A DNA stretch of 64,000 nucleotides from contig NC_134879.1 in NCBI RefSeq assembly GCF_041734735.1, forward strand, positions 6,992,310-7,056,309, written 5' to 3'. Source of the stretch: Babylonia areolata. Taxonomy: Eukaryota; Mollusca; Gastropoda; Neogastropoda; Buccinidae. The notes beneath the pieces are model-generated. The model had not been told where the DNA came from. It made no database searches and saw only the letters and a list, made by a program, of their open reading frames with translations. This document shows, piece after piece, positions 25,147 through 37,100 of the stretch (positions within the stretch are counted from its first letter, which is position 1; every line of letters begins with the position of its first letter). The position numbers were made by a program, and so were the translations under genes.

Positions 25147-28100
25147 AAGATAAAAAAAGAAACAAAAAAGATGAGTAAACCTGTGTTCATGGTACAAATA
25201 ATGATATTTCACAAATAGGTGCATTTCGCATGTAGGTGCTTGCTTTGCTGACTGCATGTAAGACAATTCTGTCATTGAAACAGATTTATCAACAATCACT
25301 AAAGATTAAAGCTTCCTTATCCACTGGCAGCACTGTAACGAAGCAGTATTCTTTTGATTGTGGATTCCCCCCCCCCCCCCCCCCCCCAAGATTCTGAAAG
25401 ACTTCTTCATTTTTCCACTTGTGTAGTGCATGCTGATCGATCGTGGGCTGCAACTCACACGTTCACTTGTATTCATGTACACAAGCAGGCTTTTACCTGC
25501 ATGACTATTTTTACCTTGCCATGTAGGCAGCCATACTCCATTTTCGGGGGTGTGCATGCTGGGTATGTTATTGTTTCCATAACCCACCGAACGCTGATAA
25601 GGATTACGGGATCTTTATCATGCGTATTTGATCTTCTGCTTGTACATACACACGAAGGGGGTTCAGGCACAAGCGCGTCTTCACAAATGTTGACCTGTGA
25701 GATCGGAAAAAATCTCCACCCTTTACCCACCCAGTGCCGTTACCGAGATTCAAACCCGGGACCCTTAGATTGAAAGTCCAACGCTTTAACCAGTTGGCTA
25801 TTGCGCCCATCTGTGCTGATTTTGAAATTAAATGAAATTATGGTGCTTACAGCCTCGCCGACCACTAAGGCCATCTCAAGACTATCGCCGCATTAGTAAC
25901 TACTACAAGGATAAAAAAACAAACAATTAAAACGAGTCACCACTTCAAACTTTCCACTCCAAAGTTTAAAAAAAAACTTCCATAGTTTAAAACCTTAAAA
26001 TCTGTAAAGGTGTGTTTAAAGGAACTGTACTATATAAAAGGGACTTATGTACAGAGCGACACCTCCCATCAATCCCTCTTTTTTCTTTTTTGCTGCTGCC
26101 TCATTCATCTGCACTGTTTCAGTGGCATTACTCCCACGCCGCTCATTTAGATTCCCCCATACACGGCCACACCCGGGTTCATCCGTCGCAGTTCCAGCGT
26201 CGGCAGTCCACAGGGAACCATCGATGTTAGGTCACCAGGAGGCCACACACCAGAGGAGACCCTGCACTGCTGCTGAGTCACTTCGGTGGTGTTCAGTGGT
26301 GCCTGTTCTGTTTTAACGTACTTAGGACACCACCTACTAAGCCCCCTACTAACGACAATAATGACAGTCACGGAGCCAGACTGAGTGAGCGTCCCTCCCA
26401 GAGTGAAGACCGCCATCACGTCCCTCAAACAACAGCCCCCAATGAATCTGCCGACACTGACGACATTGACAGGACTCACCCCAAGCACGGAAGTGGAGGG
26501 GTATCGAAACTGAGGTCACCATGAGAGCAGGGCATGAAAGGCCACAGACTTTGAGACTATTTTGTTTATATTGATGACGATGAAGGAAGAGGATGATGAC
26601 GATGATGATGACGATGTTGCTATGGAGGTCCAATTTGGTTTGGGACTGCGTGACAAGGCTGTACTCTACGCTTCCTGTCATAATGATATCCCAGCGTTAA
26701 CCAGGCCTGAGAGATACAGACACTTGCAGTGTTGGTCAGGTAATTAGAGCAACACACCCAAAGACACATCCTTGAAGTGGATGACACTTGACTGTGTGGT
26801 CCCAGTCTCCCCATTTAAGCCCACAGCACACTCAACTCTGGGTAGGAGCCGGCCACGGGCCGAAAAACCCACCTCCGCTGGAATTCGAACCCGCGTCCTC
26901 CCAGCCGTCAATCCGCGACGCTAACCACTTCACCACGGCAGGCTGGTCCATCAATCCCTCTTGCTTCAGTTGAGTGGGTTTAAAAATGGAGTTAAAACCT
27001 GAGAGATAAAAACTTGCCATCTCTTTGCAACGCCAGCACTGAAGGTTTCAAAAAATGACAAAGCAACTGGGGTCCCTGAAGATTAGCATAAAAACCACGA
27101 TGTTCCAATGAATGATCGCCATTAAAAAGGTTAAAAATGTAACAGCAACCTAATCCATTGCTACCTCCTGCTCCTCTGCTTGCGGTGGATCAAGGTTGGT
27201 CAAGACTGCAAATCTGTTTTTCATGTTCACTAAAGTTATGTCCGATTCCCCGACCACGCCGAGATCGTAACCTTCCCCTCCTTGGGGAGGGGGGAGGGGG
27301 GAGGGGTGAAGGGGGGGGGGTGTTTCTGGGCACTACCACCAGCCCGAGGGGCAGGCAGATGAGAGGCGGGAGGAGGGGTGGGGGGGACGGGAAGCGGACA
27401 CCATGCCTCTGCCTGAGGCTTCCCCCCCCCCCTGTGCCCAGCAGCTCCTGAGGAACGCCATTCAAGATGGGAAGGGGTAGATACAGCGCATCCACCCAAG
27501 GCCAATGGTTTCACCAAAGTCAGTACATCATCTGTCTGGATCACATTGTCCACCATCCTGGGTCTAACGACTGATGCATAAGATGGACCTGCCTTTGGCA
27601 AAGTAGCCTCCACTAGCTTACAGGCTTTGAAGAATAGGAGTTTTTTTTCTCCGTCTTCACCTTCTGGATCTCCTTTTCTTTTTTCCAGGTGGGGCAGTCT
27701 TTAGATGAAGACGGGTGGCTGCCTCCGCAGTTCACACAACGGGCTGGACTGACGCATTCGCCCTGGTGTGCCGCCTTTGAACACGTGCCACACACCTCTT
27801 CCTCCTTGCAGCGGTCTTGCACATGGCCAAACTTCTGGCACTTGAAGCACCGTAGAGGGGACAGCATGTACAAACTTACTCTCACCTGCAGGTACCCAAC
27901 TCTTATGTCCTTGGGGATATTCAGGCAGCAGAAGGTGAGGAAGAACATGTTGGTTGGGACTCTGTCTGACCCCTTCCGTACTGTCACCCTGTAGACATCT
28001 GTCACTCCCTGCGAGGACAGCTTGCTCTTAATTTCTGCCTCAGACACTCCTCTCAGATCAGGGCATCTGATGACCCCCTTCGAGCAGTTCAGCCCTTTGT

Positions 28101-31100
28101 GAGGGGAGACCTTCACCACCCGATCCACAAAAGTAACCGCTTTAAGCAGAATCTGTGACTGCCTCTTCAATGTAGTCTCCACCAGAAACGTTCCGTTCCT
28201 CAGCCTCTTGATGGATTTCAATGCACCAGCCAAATATTGAAAGCCTTTCTGGATGGCAAAGGGGCTGAGAGCTGACAAGGGCTTGTCAGCATCAGTGCCC
28301 TCCACCATAAGCCACGATGGCCAATATCCAGAAGTCTCTCGGACCTCTGAATCTGAGTCAAAGTCGCTCTCTGTTCCTGGTCTCCTCCTCTTCGCAACTT
28401 TAGGGGGATGTGATTGGGTTGAAGCCATGGTTTTTTAATCTTTAATTTATCCCTCCCTTACCCACCCACCATGGCGTCCAACTTAGGGGCCAGGGTCAAG
28501 GGAACACCAGCTTGACCCTTTCCAGGCTTCAGGAGGGACATACGACCAACATTATAGCTCTAACCTGTTCCCCCACGATCATGCCCAGCTCCCGGGGACA
28601 GAGAACTGAGCACTGCAGGGGTTCTCTCAGTTAGCCTCTGAACTACCAGTCTTGACCCAGCCCCTCGTAGGGGTAGCCGATTGACACACACACACGGGCC
28701 AGTGTGTGCCGCCTGTCTTAGGAGAGGTCCGAGCCAAAGCGACATGTTGAGAGCAGCGTGCTCTCCCAATCCCCAGGATCTCATTCCCCTCCATCACAGG
28801 TCACGCCGCACGGCGAACACGGCAGGCCTGAACAAGGCCGCAAAGAAAAATGAATGTGGAAAAGAAGGCTTGATGGGGAGCTGAAGACAGAAAAGAGGCA
28901 GTAAAAAGAAGAAGAGAGAATAGCGAAGGGGACAGTGGGTCACTTTTAGTTTGGGCCTCACTCTTGACCTGTTTGGCACGGGAAGCCCTATCAGGGGCAC
29001 CTGTACAAAAACCACCACATATTCAGCCTGAACAGCTACAATGGCTATGTAGGCTGTCAATTAAGACCTGTAACTAGACCAGTAAACCCTCAGAAGCACT
29101 GATGCCCCTGCCGACATAGCTTGCTCGATCACTGGCCACTAAGCCTCCCGACCACAACAAAGTAGTGACCCCACAGGAGGGACATCCATTCCAAGTAAGC
29201 TCAGACTACAAACCACTAGAGGGCATCTACAACAATCCAACCTCCAAGACTTCAGCATTTATATGGAGATGGAATATTCAACTGCAAACACAACTTTGTT
29301 CTGCAGTATGAGCCTGAAGCAAACAATCCTGCTGACTTTCTTCATTGGCACCTAGTGAGACTGCTGTTATCACTGCCTGAAGTGTTGGATCATCTTTTTT
29401 CCTAAGCCATCTAAACCTTCACCATATTATGTCAGCTTGGTACCAATGGAGCTGTTGCAGCTATATGATGTCTCCTGCGAACTATGTCATCTGACTATCA
29501 AATGTGTGCAGCCAGCTGGGAATCAAGGTGTCATATTTTAAGTGACAAAGCCTTCAAGATTCACTTGTGCTTCACGCTTTATCCAGTAAAGGAATCACGA
29601 GGAGAAAATTTTTTTTTTTTTTAATTGCTGAAAAGTGCTCTGTATTAAATATGATAGATAAGCTTGGGAGAAAAAAAAAGGGGGGAATGCGAGCAGGATC
29701 GAACCACGAATGTTCAGTTCTGATGCAAGTAGACTAATCCCCAAGGCTGCAGCACATCTGACATCAAATAACTAAATTCAAAACTTAAAGCAATGTTGAC
29801 GTTTTTCTTTTGTGAAGTTTCTGATGTTTTTCTTTGTTGACATCGGAAGCTTGTGCACTCTGTTAATGAGGGTTTTTCTTAAGGGCAGTTATCAATACCA
29901 CAACGTCAAGAAAACATCACTGGCATTCCAAAAGAAGGAAAACCAAAATGGTTCATCATGAACTGGTGCCCTATTTCTCTTCTTGGCATTGCGTACAAGA
30001 CTGCTTCTGCATATATTGCTAACTGGGTTAAAAAGGGTGCTGCCATTAATTAAACATGAAAGCCAAAAGGGTTTTTTAAAAGGTTGCTATGTAGGTGAAA
30101 ATATTCCTTTGCTTCATGATACAGTATTATATGCCTAAAAAGAAAATATTCCTGGGATGTTTCTTCTAACTGACTTTGAAAAGGCATTTGACAGTGTTTC
30201 TTGGTCTTTCTTGCAGAAATGTTTAGTTTTTTTTAGGTTTGGGCCAGACATGATCAACTGGATAAAAACATCTTACTCAGATATTACTACATGTATTTCA
30301 GTTAATGGCCAGTATTCCCCATGGTTCTTCATAAAAAAAAATGAGGGGTGAAGCAAGGAGACCCTTCTTCACCATACCTGTACCTTATTTGTGCTGAAAT
30401 TCTGTCAAATATGATTTGTAATAATACCTACATTTGAGGAATCAAAATTAAAGATAAGGAAAATCTTCTGTCTCAATTTGCTGATGACACATCTTTATGT
30501 CTAGATGGAAGTGAAAGGTCATTTAATGAAACAGTGTCCATTCTCACTAAATTTTCATCAATATCAGGTTTTAAGATAAATTTCGATAAAAGCCAAGTAA
30601 TATGGATTGGAAGTAAAAAGAATTGTGGTACTGAATACATGAGAGATAAAAAATATGTCTGGGATCTGGGTACATTTAAAGTTTTGGGAATAAAGTTTTC
30701 ACTGATACTAGCTTTATTGTAGATATAAATTATGACGATAATCTTTTTGCAATGAAGATAGTCCTGGCTTCAAGGAAAAAACGACAGATAACCCCTTTTG
30801 AAAAAATAACAGTAATTAAGACCTTAGTATTCTAAAAAAATTGTAATCTTTTATTTAACTTACCTGATCCACCTGAACAACTTATCACTGCATTAGAAAA
30901 AGAATTATTTTCATTTTTATGGAATGGTAAACCAAGTAAAATTAGAAAGTCTGTTGTATGTCAACAATACAGTGGGGATGGTTTAAGAATGATAAATATT
31001 AGAGCCCTTCTTGCTTCCATGAAGATAAGCTGGTTGAGAAAACTCATGCCTGAATCTAGTTGGAAAACCCTTACAATTACTATGTATCCAATGTTGACCA

Positions 31101-34100
31101 ATATTGAATCTTTTGGTGCAGTGTATGCAAACGTTATCATATAAAAAACAGATAATCCATTTTGGAAGGATGTTATGAAACATTACAAAAAACTGTCTAT
31201 GAACTGTTGTCCAGTATCTTTACATGATTTTATGGCAGAATGTATTCATTACAATATGAATATACTAAGAGACAGACAGGTAATTCATGTACAAGAATGG
31301 TGTGATCACAAGATTTTTTTTGTTAGGCAGCTAGTCAACAATAATGGTAATTTTATGACATATGATGAATTCTCACTCAGCTTTCCAGGTGTAAGTACGA
31401 ATTTCCTTGTTTATGAAGGCATCATGAATGCAATACGCAATTACCGCCAAAAGTTAAATGTAATTCTGACTAACAGATACAAACTTATAGACAGTAAAAC
31501 TTGGTTCTACATTCAGGAGGTAAACACATTTGTGCAAAATGCACTGAATGAAAACAAAAGAACTCCAGCTGCAGTTACAAAGTGGAATAACTTATTTGGC
31601 AGTCTCAACTAGAAACAGATTTTTTCTCATTGCCATAAGGTCTCTCCAATGTACAGCTAAGATAGTTTCAAACCAGGCTTTTGCACAGATTACTACCAAC
31701 TCGAAGATATTTATTTTTGCACAGATTAACTGAATCTACTATTTGTAATTTTTGTGACGGAGATGAGCAGTCAATTGCTCATATGTTTTATGACTGTAAT
31801 TTTGTTCAAGAGTTTTGGACAGGGTTGCAGAAGATCTTGAAGGAGAGATGCCAGCATTGTGAAAACTTTGAGATAGCTAAGGAACTTGTTTTATTTGGTA
31901 TAAAAGATAATCTACAGACAGATAAAGTGATGAATCTGGTTCTACTTCTGGCTAAATTCTATATCTACAGATGCAAATTGCAAAATGTTCAGCCAGCCAT
32001 ACAAGCTTTTATTGCTCTCCTGGGAAAAACAGTTCAAGAAGACAGTTTGAGGAATGCAGGCACATCTACCTTCCTATCATTAATTAAATCCCCTTTGTCC
32101 ACTGGTGCGTGGTGCCTGGTGCGCCAGGCAGAAAGAAAACTTCAAGAAACAGATCAACAATGAAACTGGCCTGTTGGAATGTCCGGACAATGATGCCTGT
32201 GCTCTCCCAAGATCTGCAAGACATCAGCGACGCCAGAAAGACGCCTGTCATAAACAGCGAGTTAAAGAGACTAAATGTGGACATTGCCACTCTGCAGGAA
32301 ACACGGCTGGCTGACTCAGGAACACTAAAGGAGAGGGACTACACCTTCTTCTGGCAACGAAAGAGCTGTGATGCCCCAAGAGAGTTCGGAGTAGGCTTTG
32401 CAGTCAGGAACAGCCTGCTGAACATGATGGAACCAGGCAGCGGCGGTTCAGAATGACTCCTGACTCTCTGCCTCAACACCTCCGAAGGCTATGTCACTCT
32501 CGTCAGCGCATATGCTCCAACTCTGTCCGCCTCTCCAGACACCAAGGATGAGTTCTATGAAAATCTTGCATCAACCATAAGGAACATCCCCAGGACAGAA
32601 CAACTTGTTCTCCTGGGCGACTTCAATGCCAGAGTGGGTGCAGACAACGATCCGTGACCCTCCTGTCTTGGTTCTTTTGGAGTGGGGAAAATGAATGAGA
32701 ACGGACAGCGACTACTTGAGTTTTGTACCTGCCATGAACTGTGCATCGCCAACTCCTCCTTCAAGACGAAGCCCCAACACAGAGTCTCCTGGATGCACCC
32801 GCGCTCAAAACATTGGCACCAACTGGATCTGATCCCAGTAAGACAAGCTGCCATCAAAAACCTCCACACTCGCTCTTACCACAGTGCAGACTGCGACACA
32901 GACCACTCTCTGGTATATGCTGCAAGATCAGACTGCAACCAAAGAAGTTCCACTGCTCAAAGAAACAAGGGAACTCTCACATTGACGTCAGCAAGATGTC
33001 TCAGCCAGACCTTGTAGGACAGTTTGCAGAGGCCTTTGAGAGAGAATTTGATGCATTGCAGCCCAGAGACTGCCACAGAAAGATGGGAAATGCTACGAGA
33101 CACCATGCACCGCATTGCTATGGCCACCTTTAGGAAGAAATCTGCGAAGTCCCACGACTGGTTTGAGGCCAAATCATCAGAGATGACTCCCAGTATTGAG
33201 GCCAAGCGTGCTGCACTCACTGAGTACAAACAGTCACCCAGTGAGAAGAACCCGCAAATCCTCAGGGCCGCCAGGAGTAAGGTTCAGCTTAACACCAGGC
33301 AATGTGCAAACGAGTACTGGACAGAGCTCAGCGAAGAGATACAGAATGCTGCTGAAAGAGGCAACATCCGAGGGATGTATGATGGTATCAAGAAGGCACT
33401 GGGACCAACACAGAACAAGACAGCCCCCCTCAAATCCTCCACTGGGGAAGTAATCAACGATCCTAGCCAGCGGATGGAGAGATGGGCGGAACACTACTCC
33501 GACCTCTACTCCACAGAAAACATGGTGTCCAACTCAACCTTCGATGCCATCAAGTGCATGCTGGTCATGGAAGAACTTGACACAGAGCCAACTGAAATCG
33601 AACTCAGCAAGGCCATTAACAGCCTGACATCAGGCAAAGCACCTGGCAGTGACGGAATTCACCCAGACCTCACTGTTTACACTGTAAGACTACTCTCCAC
33701 ACAGTCCTCTGTCAGTGCTGGAATGAGGGAGCTGTACCGCAGAACATGAGGGACGCCAAGATCATCACCCTGTACAAAAACATGGGTGAAAGGAGCGACT
33801 GCAACAACTACAGAGGCATCTCGCATCTCAGCATTGTAGGCAAAGTCTACGCTCAGGTCCTCCTAATTCACCTGCAGAAACTGGCTGAACGCACTTATCT
33901 GAAATCACAGTGCGGTTTCTGAGCAGAGAGATCTGCGGTGGACTTTTTTTTTTTCTTTTTTTTTTTTTTTGACTTTCCCTTGTACACAAGGTTATATTTG
34001 ACATTTCACGACATCAGTGTGATTCAACATTCACATAACAAAACATTTGGTCCATCAATGATCATCAAAAAAAATCAATCATTAATTTGTTGAAATACAA

Positions 34101-37100
34101 GGGTTATTTTTCAATATGATAATACTTATAATAGTAATAATAAGATGAAGAACAATAACAAATAATAAAGAACAAGATAAACAAAATACCAAATGTCACA
34201 TCATGGCATGTATTCATGTTGACATAGCTTCAAGGAGCACCAGTTGTTTTGTTGTTGTTGTTGTTGTTTTTGTTGTTTTTGTTGTTATTTTTTATAAAGT
34301 GTTATTAAAGGATTAATATAATTATGTTATCCATTACCTGTGGCAGCTTACTTCTTTTATCAAAATTAATGTACAAACATATCAAATTTTGCAGTATATT
34401 CATTTCTGATATTGTTAAAAATTCTATCAAACATGCTTCATTCATATACTGTATTATGATGACAGTTTTCATTTTACTCAATGTTCTATTACCAACACAG
34501 AGTATGGTAGCCATTTTTTAACAAAATCACAGTAATTCATTTCCACTGTGTGTACATGCTTTTCTAACTTGTATCTATACTTGAGGTCAAGCAAGAATGC
34601 TTGCAGAGCTGGTTTTATTTGATTGATTCTACTCCTGTGTATATAAAATTTGCCCATAATAACATTAAATCTAAAGTATCATCCATTGTATTTTTATCAT
34701 CAGTTCCAAACAATGCCAATTCAAAGTTCAATGACAGTCGTTCACAGTTTTCACATTTCTCTCAATAACTTATTAAAGTCCTGCCAAAAGGTTTGCGAAA
34801 CTGGACAAAACCATAAATAATGTCGCACTGTGTCTTTTTCAATATAACAGAAATTACATTTGTCATCGTCAACTACACCCATATTTTTTAGGACAATATT
34901 TGATACTAAAATTCCATGGCATATTCTAAGCTGAAACCATTTCATCTTTATTTCTTTGATTCTACTGATCTTTTTCAATGTTTTCTTCCAGTCAATCTGA
35001 GTACCTTACCTATTTTCCCATTTCATAAAGGCTTTCATATCAAAAATTTCGTTTTTCTCCAAGATTCTATCGTAATAAATCCGTGTTCCCTTTTTTACCC
35101 CACAAATGGTTTCTAACGCCTGACTATTTTCATTGTTGTGATGATTCTCTAATACCATATTTCTTTTTCTGGTGTATTCTTTGATTGATTGAATGCAACT
35201 AAGGTAATTAAGGTAATTCGTTCTTATTCCCCACTTCTTAAAAAAGTCTTCCTGCCTTAAAAACTGGCAGTTTTCATCCAGAATATCACGCACAAAAAAT
35301 GCATTTTTTGCTGTCCAGTTCTTAAAATGAAAAGGATTGTTGTCGATTCTAAATTTAGCATTGAAAAAGATGGGTTCAGCTAATAACTCTTTACTGTTAT
35401 CTAGTTCAGTGTGTGTGTTGAAATTGTCATAAGCTTTCATAATGTCTTTCCAAAAGTTATTATAATTATCTTTTAAGAACCTCTTTGAGCCATAACAGTT
35501 TAACCTAGCTATTTCCGGGCAAGTAGTTTGTAATATTCTTTTCCATTTGAAATGTCCTACATAGAGTTTCCTTACCCAGGACAGTTTCAGTGCTTGTATA
35601 AATGCGTGTATGTTTGTTTGGTAATCCAATGCCCCCATTTTCAATACTGTGAACTGAGTGTATTCGTTTTATTTTGTCCAGCTTCTTGTCCCATACAAAT
35701 TCAAAACACATATTCTGAAGTTTTTTAATTTCACTGTCTGGTGGGTTTGGTAACAACATCCACAGGTACACTAGTTTAGACAGTATGAGGGATTTTAATA
35801 TAGCTACCCTTTCTAGTGGTGTACACAATCGTTTAGACCAAATCTTGAATAAATTTCTAACTTCCATTAGTTTGTCTTCTACGTTAAATTCTGTCAAGTG
35901 TGATAGATCATTCATAAACCAAATGCCAAGGATTTCAAATTTCTTAGGATTTCAAATTTCTTAGGATTCCAATTCATACGTTTTTCTGTTAAATACTTTA
36001 CATTTGAATTCTTATTTCTACCTAACCATACATTAACTGTTTTTTCAATATTTAATTTTAAACCTGAAATTTCTTCAAAAGAATTTAATGTATCAAAAAA
36101 CTTATTGTAAGATTTTCTATCTCCGTCAAGCGTGAATGAAGTGTCATCTGCAAACTGGCTTATTTTGAATTCTATGTCCGAAATCTGTATCCCTTTAATT
36201 TCTTCATCTTCCCTAATTTTACACGCTAGTATCTCTGCACACAATACAAATAAATAGGGTGATAGTGGATCCCCTTGTCTACACCCTCTGCCTATGGGGA
36301 AGCTCTGAGACCTTTTTCCGTTAACTATCACATAGGCTTTGATATTATTATAAAAGGTATGTATCCATTGACTAATATCCTTTCCAAAACCAAACGCTTT
36401 CAGAACATTTTGAATATAATTCCAACTGACAGAGTCAAAGGCTTTCTCAAAGTCTATGGAGACTAAATGACCAGGCAGATTTCTTTTTTCTAGGTAGTTT
36501 ATCATGTCGTACAATGTTTGTATGTTGTCTCCTATGTACCGTCCTGCTATAAACCCTGTCTGGTCCTCATGAATAAGTTTTGGCAATACTGTTTTCATCC
36601 GGTTTGCAATACAAGTTGACCCAATTTTATAAGTGACATTAAGGAGAGAAACTGGTTGCCAGTTTGTTAAATATTCCCTAGGTTTATCTCCCTTCGGTAA
36701 ACATATTACAAGTCCTTCTTTTTGTGTGATAGACATTTCCCCTTTAGTAAAGCCCTCATTTAGTGATCGAATTATAAAATCTCCTAGCTGTCTCCAAAAG
36801 AACTTAAAAAAATTAACAGTCATTCCGTCAGTTCCTGGGCTTTTGTCGTTTTGCATGTTTTTTAATGCTGGTGAAGCTTCTTCTTTACTTATCAGTCCCT
36901 CTAATTCGTCAGATTCGTCTTTATTCAATGTTGGTACTTTTGTGTAAAGATCAATATCTATCATTCTACAATTTCTTTTTTTATAAAGTTCTTCGTAAAA
37001 CGTCTTTGTTTCTTCTAACATTTCTTCTCTATCCGATAATACTCTACCGTCTTCTGTCACCAGTTTCAACATCTGTTTGCTTTCAAAGTGCCTTTTCTCC

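Larger units (their letters stand above)
25824..29175 (-). mobile_element. I-group LINE copy 4, internally deleted, interrupted by a SINE
   Basis: The tail and 3' UTR (25824-26010) run directly into the endonuclease start (from about 26012), with short shared CTG at the joint, so the rest of the endonuclease and all RT-RNase H are missing. The remainder (26948-29175) is collinear with copies 2 and 3: endonuclease start, ORF1 and 5' UTR. A SINE (26081-26947) interrupts it with a 15-bp target duplication. This deletion derivative could only have moved in trans, or was deleted after insertion. Confidence 0.85.
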
